Notes: generated by a model not told the origin, from the sequence alone. Numbered from the stretch's first letter, positions 33,900 to 43,162 are shown. The stretch is DNA of 64,000 bases from CAWBKV01 sp041946675 (GCA_041946675.1 JBHGAU010000001.1:15644-79643), one strand, 5' to 3'. Made by a program: numbers and translations.

Positions 33900-34667
33900 A
33901 TGACGAGGGTTGCGGTCACTGGAGCCCTGGGGCGCATGGGCACTCTTGTAATCCAGGAGATAGCCAAATTCGATGATATGAAGCTGGTGGCCGGATTAGA
34001 TGTAGTCGGCATAGGGAGTCGGCTCTTAGGAGATATCATAGTTTCCGACTCCCAAAAGCTCAAGGATGTTTTGAAGTCTACAAAACCAGATGTGCTCATA
34101 GACTTCACGACAGCCTCCGCATCAGTGGAGAACGTTTGTACTGCGGCCGATATGGGAGTAGATCTCGTTGTTGGGACCACTGGACTCTCACAGGATCAGC
34201 TTTCGAGGATAAGGCAAGCTATTGATGGAAGGGTAGCTGCAGTGATCTCTCCGAATTTCAGTATTGGAGTAAACGTCTTCTGGAAGCTTATTGCCGTTGC
34301 AGCCGAATCGCTGAAGGACTACGATGTGGAGGTTATCGAGGCCCACCATAACCAGAAAAAGGATGCCCCCAGCGGTACTGCACTTGCTGCGGTCGATATA
34401 CTGAAGAAGGCTCTTAATGACAACGATGTGATCTACGGCCGCAGAGGCATCATGCCCAGAGGGAAAGAGATCGGAGTTCATGCCGTCCGGGCAGGCGATA
34501 TTGTAGGGGATCATACAGTGCTGTTTGCTGGACCTGGCGAGCGAATTGAGATTAAGCATCAGGCACACGGCAGAGCTGCCTTTGCAAGCGGAGCAGTCAG
34601 AGCAGCACGATGGGTCGTCAATGCAGAGCCCGGCATTTACAGCATGTCGAATGTTCTGGGATCGTGA
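33900..34667 (+). CDS. dapB: 4-hydroxy-tetrahydrodipicolinate reductase
   Basis: Reduces the DapA product with NAD(P)H. 255 residues. The N-terminal Rossmann motif is VAVTGALGRMGTLVI. The catalytic stretch is EVIEAHHNQKKDAPSGTA (His-His and Lys), and VVGTTGLSQDQLSRI is the family hinge. It directly follows dapA with no gap and precedes the hypothetical gene at 34668 with no gap, giving a tight rps17e-dapA-dapB-hypothetical operon. Confidence 0.97.
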   Translation: MTRVAVTGALGRMGTLVIQEIAKFDDMKLVAGLDVVGIGSRLLGDIIVSDSQKLKDVLKSTKPDVLIDFTTASASVENVCTAADMGVDLVVGTTGLSQDQLSRIRQAIDGRVAAVISPNFSIGVNVFWKLIAVAAESLKDYDVEVIEAHHNQKKDAPSGTALAAVDILKKALNDNDVIYGRRGIMPRGKEIGVHAVRAGDIVGDHTVLFAGPGERIEIKHQAHGRAAFASGAVRAARWVVNAEPGIYSMSNVLGS

Positions 34668-35108
34668 ATGGCGAACAGGCTTGAAAAGGAAAGCTATGTC
34701 CTTCACACAGAGGGTATAAGGCTTGAGCCGATATCGCTGGATAGAAACCTGGTAGGATTCTGCACAAGATGCAACTCAGAGCTGGAGAGCCTGGCTTATC
34801 ATAAGTCCGAGGATAGCTGGCTGGTGTCAGCTGCTTGTAAGAACGAGCATCTTGTGCTCATGCGATATGACAATGAATGGAAATGGCTGGATGACCAGAG
34901 CCTGGAGATATCCGCCAGGATGCCCAAAAAACCCGACGGCATATCGACACTTCCGCGAGAAAAACTGGAGGCAGTCTTCACCCCTGCAGAGATCAGGGAT
35001 ATGACAGCATATGAGCTGGGCAAGCCTTATATCAGGCAGAACCTCTACAGGGCAAGAGCCAAGTTTGAAAGGTTTGAGAAGCTATTTGGGATAAAGATAA
35101 AGCTTTGA
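34668..35108 (+). CDS. Conserved-looking hypothetical protein in the dap operon
   Basis: 146 soluble residues (start MANRLEKESYVLHTEGIRLE). One CxxC pair (FCTRCNSELESL) and a further Cys (SAACKNEHLVLM) suggest a small zinc-binding domain in the N-terminal half. The C-terminal half is basic and helical (YIRQNLYRARAKFERFEKLF). It starts on the base after the dapB stop, so it is cotranslated with lysine-pathway genes, but nothing in the sequence shows a metabolic role. A perfect hairpin follows the stop. Confidence 0.8.
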   Translation: MANRLEKESYVLHTEGIRLEPISLDRNLVGFCTRCNSELESLAYHKSEDSWLVSAACKNEHLVLMRYDNEWKWLDDQSLEISARMPKKPDGISTLPREKLEAVFTPAEIRDMTAYELGKPYIRQNLYRARAKFERFEKLFGIKIKL

Positions 35109-35114
35109 AAATAG

Positions 35115-35160
35115 AAAGGATGCACTTTTGCATTTTGCTTATAACAAGGATGCATCCTTT
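35115..35160 (+). terminator. Long-loop hairpin after the dap operon
   Basis: AAAGGATGCA (35115-35124) and TGCATCCTTT (35151-35160) are perfectly inverted, with a 26-base loop that is itself T-rich. The inner GGATGCATCC (35148-35157) is also palindromic. Its position right after the last gene suggests a transcript end. Confidence 0.6.
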
Positions 35161-35217
35161 GTCGCATACCTTACATCTTTCAGGCGCTTAGCAGATAGGC
35201 CGCATATAACGTATTTG

Positions 35218-36288
35218 CTATTTAGTTACATTAGTTGATGATTGATTGCATGTTGTACAGTTCTTATTCTTCTTAATGGAGACGTTGATTATCGATTGAG
35301 CTAAGCCTGTCTTTGTCTGATCGCATGTCGGGCATCCCTTTATCACGCCAGTCTCAGACGTATTTATCTTTTCGGCATTACTGCTTTGGGATATTAATGC
35401 AGGGGGTTTGCCGCCTTTTACTGCAGCCATGTTGACGAGCTGCATGGTGGTAACAAAGTTGGCTTCCTTTGATGTAGCATAATCAAGGAAATTCCTATAT
35501 GCATCCAAGTAATCGCCGTTGCCTGATACAAGATTGCTGAAGATTACTACCATCGGCACTCCGTCTTTCGCACTTTCCTCAAATTTTTTCACCAGAAGGT
35601 CATACCACTGAGCACCACTAAGTTTCTTGTTCTCTTTTACATATCGATCATAGAGATACACACGCTCTCCAGAAAGTTCATAGGTGCTTGCAGGAACAGC
35701 CGTGAGATTACTGCCATCAATAAGATACGGCCAGGCATCGGTCTCATGACCGGGCATATAGATAATCCCTTCCTGAAATCCGGCATCGTAGATTATACCC
35801 AGCTTCTCCAGAACCTTGAAGGTCGCATTGTTTTGATCAAATGCCTGAGGCCTGAAGCCCTTTATATCTACGTGCTTTCCACCACATACGTAGCAATGAT
35901 AGAGCAAATCCTTCGCCTTGGTCAATAGTGCCTCCTGGTCGGCATCAGACATGCTCGAAAGCTTCTCATCAGTGACATTTCCGTGAAGGGCAAGCTCATG
36001 ATTGGACATGGTGCCCTGCAATGTTATTCCGAGTCTATAGGCAGAGACTATATCCCCTGTCACAAATATTGTTGTATTCAAACCTCTTGGATCAATCTCA
36101 TTGGTCAGATTTATCAAAGAGCTTCCTGCAATCTTCACTTGATCGGGAGTAGGCGCATGATTTATATCAGCATCCAGCATTAGATTAACGACTACAGGAT
36201 TCTCTTTTGAAAGGGAGAATCCGACTCCCCCTAGCAGATAAACGCTGAGAAGGATTCCTATAAACATTATCCTTTTTATATTATGCAT
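35218..36288 (-). CDS. Exported polysaccharide-deacetylase-like (NodB fold) protein
   Basis: About 356 residues from ATG 36288; the frame extends to 36327 but a signal peptide begins best here (NIKRIMFIGILLSVYLLGGV). The catalytic domain has VVVNLMLDADINHAPTP (Asp pair), SNHELALHGNVTDEKL (His motif), GFRPQAFDQNNATFKVLEKL and DAGFQEGIIY, as in NodB-type carbohydrate esterases. The His motif is H-x4-H instead of the usual H-x3-H, so activity is uncertain. The C-terminal tail has two CxxC motifs (CPTC, CTTC). It is probably extracellular and acts on glycans of the sheath or S-layer (inference). Confidence 0.75.
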   Translation of the reverse strand: MHNIKRIMFIGILLSVYLLGGVGFSLSKENPVVVNLMLDADINHAPTPDQVKIAGSSLINLTNEIDPRGLNTTIFVTGDIVSAYRLGITLQGTMSNHELALHGNVTDEKLSSMSDADQEALLTKAKDLLYHCYVCGGKHVDIKGFRPQAFDQNNATFKVLEKLGIIYDAGFQEGIIYMPGHETDAWPYLIDGSNLTAVPASTYELSGERVYLYDRYVKENKKLSGAQWYDLLVKKFEESAKDGVPMVVIFSNLVSGNGDYLDAYRNFLDYATSKEANFVTTMQLVNMAAVKGGKPPALISQSSNAEKINTSETGVIKGCPTCDQTKTGLAQSIINVSIKKNKNCTTCNQSSTNVTK

Positions 36289-36530
36289 GTTTATACCCAC
36301 CAAACCCATATTCCATAGCTTATACACTAAAGGCTCTATTTACTTAGCGCACAATTATGCCTAATATAGTCTTCGGTAGAATGAGTATTTCTGTAATAAT
36401 ATAGATATTATTTAAAATATATATCTTGAACGGTAGTGTATAGTATTCTAAAATCTGCAGCCTTTTTTCTCCATTAATAATATAGGATATGCTTAATAAT
36501 ACTCTATAGGAAATTTTAAATAGTTAAAAC

Positions 36531-36538
36531 ATTTAAAT
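36531..36538 (+). promoter_or_regulatory. TATA box of the surface-protein gene at 36556
   Basis: ATTTAAAT is centred about 22 bases before ATG 36556, so the transcript should start at or near that ATG. This argues for 36556 over GTG 36547. Confidence 0.5.
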
Positions 36539-36555
36539 CCGAACGGGTGGTAAGA

Positions 36556-37305
36556 ATGTTAGTGAGTAATTATAAAATAGCATTAGTTTGCATAGTATGC
36601 CTCGTAGGTATACTATCAAATGCAACTGCAGTTGTATCACCAGATCAACCCATATCTGCTTGCTCCCCGGTAATCCAGAACCCAGTGGCGCCTGGAGATG
36701 AGATCGATCTGAAAGGTCCTGATGTCCCAGCCGATCAGAAAGAACTGGGTATCTCATGGGCATATCAATGGACTGTAAAAGAGAACGATGCTAGCGGCAA
36801 AATTGTAGCGACGCAGACTGGCCAAACCCTGGCATTCGTCGTGCCTACCTCTAATCCCGCTGCTAACTACTATATCGATCTAATGGTCACGGCCGAGCAG
36901 GCAACGCTTTGTATCAATGAAGCATGTATGAAGTTCCCAATTGTGGCTCCAGGGCCATGCGAGATAAAGACTTCTCAGCCGCAGACTGTGTGCATCTCGG
37001 ATACTTCAAACTATGGGTATAGCACCGTGGCTACACCAAGCCAAGTTAATCAGCGCTGGTGGATATTCCCGCTGGACAGCTTCCCGGATCCCACAAAGAT
37101 AGGCTATAACGATCAGGCAAGTTATAAGATTGGAGATGGGAGCAGCATCTCAGTAGTCTGGAATAAGATAGCCAATGGTGACTCTGGAACCTATGTGGTC
37201 TATTCCGCATATTATGCTAAGAAGTCGCCCTATGCATACCAGGGGTCCTGCCAGATGAGGATCAACGTAGTAGCTGTGCCTTCCTCAACTATAACGATTA
37301 CATAA
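36556..37305 (+). CDS. Exported Ig/PKD-like surface protein A
   Basis: About 249 residues with a signal peptide (YKIALVCIVCLVGILSNATA). A first domain (APGDEIDLKGPDVPADQ, then SWAYQWTVKENDASGK and FVVPTSNPAANYYIDLMVTA) has the PKD-like pattern of a question-like GP turn, a Y-x-W strand and a closing Leu-x-Val strand. A second domain ends with GSSISVVWNKIANGDSGTYV and CQMRINVVAVPS. The second-domain ending recurs in the next gene, and the first domain recurs at the start of the third gene. It is likely a structural surface protein. A hairpin follows the stop. Confidence 0.75.
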   Translation: MLVSNYKIALVCIVCLVGILSNATAVVSPDQPISACSPVIQNPVAPGDEIDLKGPDVPADQKELGISWAYQWTVKENDASGKIVATQTGQTLAFVVPTSNPAANYYIDLMVTAEQATLCINEACMKFPIVAPGPCEIKTSQPQTVCISDTSNYGYSTVATPSQVNQRWWIFPLDSFPDPTKIGYNDQASYKIGDGSSISVVWNKIANGDSGTYVVYSAYYAKKSPYAYQGSCQMRINVVAVPSSTITIT

Positions 37306-37316
37306 AGGCTGCTACT

Positions 37317-37341
37317 GGCATCAAGACTTGTCCTTGATGCC
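37317..37341 (+). terminator. Hairpin after surface protein A
   Basis: GGCATCAAG (37317-37325) and CTTGATGCC (37333-37341) form a perfect 9-bp stem with a 7-base loop, followed by a T-rich stretch that doubles as the TATA region (37348-37357) of the next gene. Confidence 0.65.
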
Positions 37342-37385
37342 CCATGTTTTATTTAAAGTTTCGTGAGAGGATTGGCTGAAATACT

Positions 37386-38246
37386 ATGCAGCAACTGATC
37401 TCGGATATAAGATTGAGCAATATAAATAATTCATGTGTTAAGCTTTTCATCTCGTTGATATTAGTATATTTAATTAATAATGCAATCGCAGCTGATTGGC
37501 CTGATTGCGGATTCCGCTGTAATGCTGGAGATGTCGATGTAGAGGAGATTTGGCTAGGTGATGCACAAGGCAATGTATTGCATCCCTGCGATTCTGAACT
37601 CCAGATGACTGTCTATCTATGGGCAAGATTCCAGAATAACGCCAATGCCCCACGATATGCAGTAATTCTTTTAGGAGATATCTATGTTAATGGAGCTCTT
37701 CAGAAGTCCTTCTACGACCAAGGCCTCTGTGTTCTTGATTCTATACCCCCTAAGACCTCAAGCTCCGCACCTCTTTGCAGCTTTTTCTGGAGCTGTGGTC
37801 AGGATGTGACCATCAAGAGATTTATTTTAAGCTGGGAGACATCCAAGAAGGCTGGCTGCAGCGATGCCAATAGAGAATGCAGAAACCGCGGGACTAAATG
37901 TTACGGCGGATTTGATACTGAGATACATCCGATTACACCTCCGACATGTCTCATCAGTGGACTGAATATCGCCTGTGAGAGCATAACTGCGATCTATACT
38001 CCTGAAATCAAGGGCAATCCTGTCTCAAATTATCGATTTGCCTGGCGGATCGATGGTTCAGATGTAAAGGCCACATCAGATGATGGTAGTATTAGCATAG
38101 TCTGGAAGAAATATGGAGGAGGATACCACATACTTCAACTTATTGTAAGCTGGGTTGATGAGAGCGGCAAGGTTTGGGCAACAAGCACCTGCGATATGAG
38201 GGTTATGGTAGTTAAAGTTCCCAGTGCCGATATAGAGCGCGATTGA
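37386..38246 (+). CDS. Exported Ig/PKD-like surface protein B
   Basis: 286 residues with a hydrophobic export segment (CVKLFISLILVYLINNAIAA). The N-terminal domain is cysteine-rich (WPDCGFRCNAGDVDVEEIWL, then CDSELQMTVYLWARFQNN) and unassigned. The C-terminal domain (PTCLISGLNIACESITAIYT, SNYRFAWRIDGSDVKA, DDGSISIVWKKYGGGYHILQ, CDMRVMVVKVPSADI) matches the end of protein A strand for strand. TATTTAAAG at about 37349-37357 is its likely promoter. It is 22 bases from the giant surface protein gene, so they are likely cotranscribed. Confidence 0.75.
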   Translation: MQQLISDIRLSNINNSCVKLFISLILVYLINNAIAADWPDCGFRCNAGDVDVEEIWLGDAQGNVLHPCDSELQMTVYLWARFQNNANAPRYAVILLGDIYVNGALQKSFYDQGLCVLDSIPPKTSSSAPLCSFFWSCGQDVTIKRFILSWETSKKAGCSDANRECRNRGTKCYGGFDTEIHPITPPTCLISGLNIACESITAIYTPEIKGNPVSNYRFAWRIDGSDVKATSDDGSISIVWKKYGGGYHILQLIVSWVDESGKVWATSTCDMRVMVVKVPSADIERD

Positions 38247-38268
38247 AATTGTTGATGAGACAGTGATT

Positions 38269-41200
38269 ATGGCTAAAGGTACCTCTAATCCGACGAAAGA
38301 ATTTCCCTATGAGGCCTGGCTGTCAATACCAAAGATGGCCATAATATTACTAATATTTCAGATAACCCTCTTAGCACAAGCAGACCCAACTCAAGTGATC
38401 GCAGGCAAAACCTATACAATTAGCGGCCCTGCTGCCCCAAATGGCGAGATTTACAGCTATCATTGGATGATAACCGCTGGCACTCCACAAACATCTAGCG
38501 ATGCATCCTTCCTATGGACATCGCCACAGATAAAAGAGACCACTCAAGCAACAATCAACCTTACAGTAAGAAGCAATAAGGCAATATGCCCCGGCAAAAG
38601 CGAGCTTGACCTGCTAATCATTCCAGGCAGTCAGCCGAAAATATCCCTAAAAAAGGATTGCATATTTACACCGCCTGTCAGAGTAGGCGATTTGATCACA
38701 TACACTTACAACGTTACCAATAGCGGAGATGCCATATTAACCGATATCAATCTCACGGATATACATAATTGGGGGCCTGATTGCCGTCCAATCTATGCGA
38801 TAGGTGATGATGGAGATGGTGTGCTTAATCCAGGAGAGACATGGCGATATGAATGCAAATATATCGTCCCTGATCCATCAGATTACCAGCAGCTGCATAT
38901 AATGTCCGATAATTCTTCGGAAGGAGCGGTAACCCAAAGGCTGATCGAAATGAAGGGCTTCCTGGAGAGAAAGATGGATAGCCTAAAATACAAACGTCAG
39001 CGATTCAATACTAAACTGGCAAGATTAAACGTTGATCATAGGCTCTTAAATGGAAGTAACTTCACACTCTACAATTACACCAATCAAATTACAGGGGAGA
39101 GCTTAAGCCAGTGGCTAGATACTGACGGAAGAATCAGAAGGTCAGACTATTATGATCCAGTAACTCAGGCAATGCTGACTTCTGAGTACAATTCAGATGG
39201 AAATCCAAAATCGGACTCAATCCTGCTGCTGAGCATTAAAGAATACTTAAAGATAGAATATGATATTTCTTCAAATATATATAAAAATTTTACAACGGGA
39301 TATACGCGTTATACGATCATAGACTACAACACAGGCGACACGCTAATATTGTTGGTGCATTTTTCAGGCAAGATAGTTAGCAAGGAGTATAGAAAGACGC
39401 CGGGGTATAAGCCATATGAAGAGAAACTCTTCCTCAAAAATACTGCCTTAGTGACTGCAAAAGCCCCTGACGGCAACATAGTTTCCGATATGGATTCTTT
39501 CTCGCTTGAGATCTACAAAAAGCTTCCTGTTCTTCGTGGATTGAATATAATCAAGAATGCTTCACGCAGCATTGTAAAAGCTGGGGGGACACTGACCTAC
39601 ACTATAAATTACAATAATACCGGCCATGTGACACAAACAAATGCAATAATTGATGATTCCCTGGACGATAACGTTATATTTTTAAGTTCTAGCCCACAGC
39701 CTACAGGTAACTTGGGCGGAGGTCATTTCCAGTGGAAAGTGGGGGATTTGAAGATGGGAGCTAATGGGACGATATCGATAGATATAAGAGTGAGCGATAA
39801 AGCTCCCGATGGTAATATTTTCAATAATTGTAGAATTAGTTCAGGAAATCAAACAAAAAACGCAACCCTAAATACGAAGGTCGTCAGCTCCCTCTGGATT
39901 ACAAAAAATGCAAACAGGACATCATACTCTCCTGGAGATAACGTGCTATATACAATATCATATGGAAACCATGAAAATGAAACTGCGCATGATGTAATCA
40001 TCACAGATATACTGCCCAAAGTGGAGTTAGTGAGCGTCTCTCCGTCCCCTACATCTATAAATGGCAGCACCATAATATGGAAAATTGGAGATCTGCCGCC
40101 TTCAGAGGATGGAACAATTCAGGACAGAACAATCCAGATAATAGCCCATATCCCAGAGCGGCCTGATATGAAGTTCAACGAAGAGTCCTCTGTCAAAGGA
40201 GAGGGCTATGTCTACGTCAACAAAAAGCTCTCCACTGCTGAAGAGAATACCGCACTTATAAATAGTGCGTATATAAGTGGATATTATAAAAAGGATTCGG
40301 ACATAGTTTGGGATAATAAATCAGCATCAGTCACCATCCTAGGGCCCGCAGGCACTGAGCTTTCCACATCGGAGCATGGGAGCGGCTATTATAAGGAGGA
40401 TGGAACCGCAAGCCTTCGGTCCAAGTATCACAGCATAACGCTGGATAAAGATATTACTGTCCAGCATAATAATACCGCCTTTTCTCTTCCAGGGGGCAGA
40501 GATATTAAATATAATTCTCTCTGGTCAGATAGAACGGTTGCCAAGAATCATATCCTCAACGATGTGGTCTCCGAGGATTACCTTTATATGAATTCCATCG
40601 ACAAGAAAAGCTCTTTCACTGTGGATATGAACCAGACAGTCTATCAGTCCGAGTCCGATTTTAGCGGCGGCATCGCACAAATCCAGTACGAGAAGCATTA
40701 TGCGAATAGTCCGATCACAACCGCGGAGATAAATGAGAATTATCATGGAAGCTTCAAAGTGCTTGAATCAGTGGACTCTTATGGCGAGAGCACCAGATAT
40801 AAGAAATCTGCTAAAGGAAGCGGTTTTGTTTCATCCGATAAAAGGCCGGGTCCGCTTCAGAGATCATACGAATATGGAAGCGGCTACTACAATTCAGAAG
40901 AGGCTTCACAGCTCGACTTAGTGACTAAGAGCTCGAAGATGGCCTATGCACCTGAAAACCTCACTGCCGGAAGCGTAAATGTCAGCTACGCATCGCTGTG
41001 GTCGGAGGGATTAAACACAAAAGACCCGGGCCTCAAGCTCATATTAAGCGAGAAGATCGGATTCGCCTCATATATCAATAAAGATGCGTGGATGGATAAA
41101 TCCACCTTGTCCTTCATGAGCGAGTTCAACGGCTCGATGGATATAAGGGCGGTGACGCGTCCATTGGAAATAAAAACAAGGGAGGTCGACCAGAGCTTTG

Positions 41201-41832
41201 TAGGCAACTATACAATAAATACGGCCATAAGCAGCTACGTAAATCCCAAGTATCTCTATCCGCATGTGAGCATCAGCAAGGAGGCGATCAAGGAGGATGA
41301 GAGCACAATTCTGTTCCTTATCAATGTGACAAACGATGGCAACGGCATCCTGGGGCCCCTCTATGTCACAGACCGTATGCCGGATGGGCTGATCTTTATG
41401 AACTCCAGCCTGCGACCTGAAACCAACGGCCAGTTCATCAATTGGACAATACCGTCTCTTGATATAAGCAGAATGCTGACCATAAAGCTGAGGGCCAAAT
41501 TTGAGAACGATCTCAATCCATACACAAATATCGTCAAGGTAACTGCAGAGTATAACGGACATATCCTGACAGCTTCAAACTCGACATCATTTACGCCAAA
41601 CTATCTGCCCTGCTGCATAGTATCAGGATCCTATCCAAAGGAGCTGTCTTACCTGGCAAAAGTCTTTGATGTCTCTTTAGTTAAGGGAGAGTGGGGAGAT
41701 TGGAAGCCATCTCCATGCTTTAATATGACCCTTGAGGCCCCGGATTGCCTAAAAGAGATAAACGAGTATTATAATGATCTGGATAGCAGCGAATCCGAAT
41801 GCTGTCCCATCTCATCATATGATGTTCCTTAA
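38269..41832 (+). CDS. Giant exported surface protein with PKD-like, DUF11 and repeated GSGYY modules
   Basis: About 1187 residues from ATG 38269. Export segment (MAIILLIFQITLLAQA), then a PKD-like domain akin to protein A (AGKTYTISGPAAPNGEIYSY). A first DUF11-type Ig domain starts near residue 125 (GDLITYTYNVTNSGDAILTD); two more follow near 430-640 (AGGTLTYTINYNNTGHVTQT; GDNVLYTISYGNHENETAHD), and a fourth lies near the end (ESTILFLINVTNDGNGILGP). Between them are two diverged copies of a roughly 140-residue module that each begin GSGYY and include a (N/A)SLWS motif. There are many N-glycosylation sequons. There is no C-terminal membrane anchor; the end is cysteine-rich. Confidence 0.85.
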   Translation: MAKGTSNPTKEFPYEAWLSIPKMAIILLIFQITLLAQADPTQVIAGKTYTISGPAAPNGEIYSYHWMITAGTPQTSSDASFLWTSPQIKETTQATINLTVRSNKAICPGKSELDLLIIPGSQPKISLKKDCIFTPPVRVGDLITYTYNVTNSGDAILTDINLTDIHNWGPDCRPIYAIGDDGDGVLNPGETWRYECKYIVPDPSDYQQLHIMSDNSSEGAVTQRLIEMKGFLERKMDSLKYKRQRFNTKLARLNVDHRLLNGSNFTLYNYTNQITGESLSQWLDTDGRIRRSDYYDPVTQAMLTSEYNSDGNPKSDSILLLSIKEYLKIEYDISSNIYKNFTTGYTRYTIIDYNTGDTLILLVHFSGKIVSKEYRKTPGYKPYEEKLFLKNTALVTAKAPDGNIVSDMDSFSLEIYKKLPVLRGLNIIKNASRSIVKAGGTLTYTINYNNTGHVTQTNAIIDDSLDDNVIFLSSSPQPTGNLGGGHFQWKVGDLKMGANGTISIDIRVSDKAPDGNIFNNCRISSGNQTKNATLNTKVVSSLWITKNANRTSYSPGDNVLYTISYGNHENETAHDVIITDILPKVELVSVSPSPTSINGSTIIWKIGDLPPSEDGTIQDRTIQIIAHIPERPDMKFNEESSVKGEGYVYVNKKLSTAEENTALINSAYISGYYKKDSDIVWDNKSASVTILGPAGTELSTSEHGSGYYKEDGTASLRSKYHSITLDKDITVQHNNTAFSLPGGRDIKYNSLWSDRTVAKNHILNDVVSEDYLYMNSIDKKSSFTVDMNQTVYQSESDFSGGIAQIQYEKHYANSPITTAEINENYHGSFKVLESVDSYGESTRYKKSAKGSGFVSSDKRPGPLQRSYEYGSGYYNSEEASQLDLVTKSSKMAYAPENLTAGSVNVSYASLWSEGLNTKDPGLKLILSEKIGFASYINKDAWMDKSTLSFMSEFNGSMDIRAVTRPLEIKTREVDQSFVGNYTINTAISSYVNPKYLYPHVSISKEAIKEDESTILFLINVTNDGNGILGPLYVTDRMPDGLIFMNSSLRPETNGQFINWTIPSLDISRMLTIKLRAKFENDLNPYTNIVKVTAEYNGHILTASNSTSFTPNYLPCCIVSGSYPKELSYLAKVFDVSLVKGEWGDWKPSPCFNMTLEAPDCLKEINEYYNDLDSSESECCPISSYDVP

Positions 41833-41867
41833 GGCTGAACAAAGGCAAAAAAGCCGAAGAGGGATTA

Positions 41868-43031
41868 TCACAAAGTGCCCCCTGAAAGCGATTTAAGATC
41901 CTTCTTGAGGTTATCGGATATCTTCGCCCCATCCAGCTTCGATTTGGCAAGCGAGTAAAGGGTGAACTGATCGTACTTAATCCTTTCAAGGTTGGCGCCG
42001 CTTAGATCAACCCCTGTCATCTCAACTCGATCCAGGGTTACATCCCTGAAATCGACACCGGACATATTGGCATTGGTCAGGAATACATCGGCCAGATTTG
42101 AATTCCTAAGCGATGCCCCCTTCATGCTCACCCCCCTCATATCGAGCTCACGCAGGTTAACCCTGTTAAGTTTCGCTTTATTCAGTATTGATCCAATTAG
42201 CCGGATCGAACTCATATCAGCGTCGGAAAAATCGACTCCCGTAAGGTTTGCCCGGGTTAAATCAGCGTAAGGCAGCCTGGCAGAGTTCAGGCTGGCACCC
42301 GCCATATTGGCCTCAGTCATATCGGCATAGGCAAAATTGGCCCAGTTCATGTTGGCCTCTGTCAAATCTGCCCTCATCAAATAGGCGCGAGTAAAATCCG
42401 CATCGTTCAGATCCGAACCGCTCAGGTTGGTGCTGTAAAGCTCCGCTCTGGAGAACTGACCACTGGATAGATAGCCTTCGCTTATGTCCGCCCAACTTAA
42501 ATGAGCCCCAATCAAATTTGCACTAACCAGATATATGCCCCTTAGCTTGGCACCGCTCAGATCAGTTCTGAATAGTCTGGCATCGGTCATATTCGAGCCA
42601 GTGAGATCGCAATCTGAAAGATCTGCCTCAGTAAGATCTGCCTTCACCAAACAGGCATCATTCAGCCTGGATTTCGACATATGGGCCCATCTTAAGGTAG
42701 ACTCTGAAAAGTCCGAATTGTTCAAATCTGCATCATCCAGGACGGCCTCGGTTAGATCGGCTTTCACAAACCTGGCATACTCCATGTAGGAATTGGTCAG
42801 CCAGGCGGATCGCAAATAGGTGCCATTGAAATTTGTGCCTTTCAAATTGGCATCCTGTATATTAGATTGATTTAAATTTTTATTACTCAGATTCATACCA
42901 CTGAGGTTCATATTGCTTAGGTTTGCGCGATCCGTTATCTTGCTGCTGAGATCTATCGGCTCCACAGCCATGATACAGCTAGTTGCAATCAGTACACATA
43001 CCAGAAGCTGTATCAGCAATTTAGCCTTCAT
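41868..43031 (-). CDS. Exported pentapeptide-repeat protein
   Basis: 387 residues. ATG 43031 follows a GGAGG site. A signal peptide (KLLIQLLVCVLIATSCIMA) is followed by almost 60 uninterrupted pentapeptides of the A(D/N)L(S/T)x type, e.g. ADLTEAVLDDADLNNSDFSE and ANLTGVDFSDADMSS. This predicts a right-handed quadrilateral beta-helix about 14 coils long, filling nearly the whole mature protein. The C-terminal 35 residues are charged and helical. Unlike the protein at 7992 it has no membrane domain and a regular Leu core. It is convergent with the giant surface gene, 36 bases away, and likely a surface scaffold. Confidence 0.88.
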   Translation of the reverse strand: MKAKLLIQLLVCVLIATSCIMAVEPIDLSSKITDRANLSNMNLSGMNLSNKNLNQSNIQDANLKGTNFNGTYLRSAWLTNSYMEYARFVKADLTEAVLDDADLNNSDFSESTLRWAHMSKSRLNDACLVKADLTEADLSDCDLTGSNMTDARLFRTDLSGAKLRGIYLVSANLIGAHLSWADISEGYLSSGQFSRAELYSTNLSGSDLNDADFTRAYLMRADLTEANMNWANFAYADMTEANMAGASLNSARLPYADLTRANLTGVDFSDADMSSIRLIGSILNKAKLNRVNLRELDMRGVSMKGASLRNSNLADVFLTNANMSGVDFRDVTLDRVEMTGVDLSGANLERIKYDQFTLYSLAKSKLDGAKISDNLKKDLKSLSGGTL

Positions 43032-43162
43032 CCGTCCTCCATCCTACACCGGGTTTGAATCCATTTAAGGTGGCTCTGTAACCAATAGCCTTCAATAGAA
43101 GGTTAATTGAATAAGTCATATTTAACCTTCTCCAATTTTGTTGTACCTGTATGCTTCAGAAT

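Noticed and set aside
43030..43100. GGGTTTGAATCC followed by ACCA, a possible tRNA 3' end
   Set aside because: No matching 5' half or anticodon stem on either strand.
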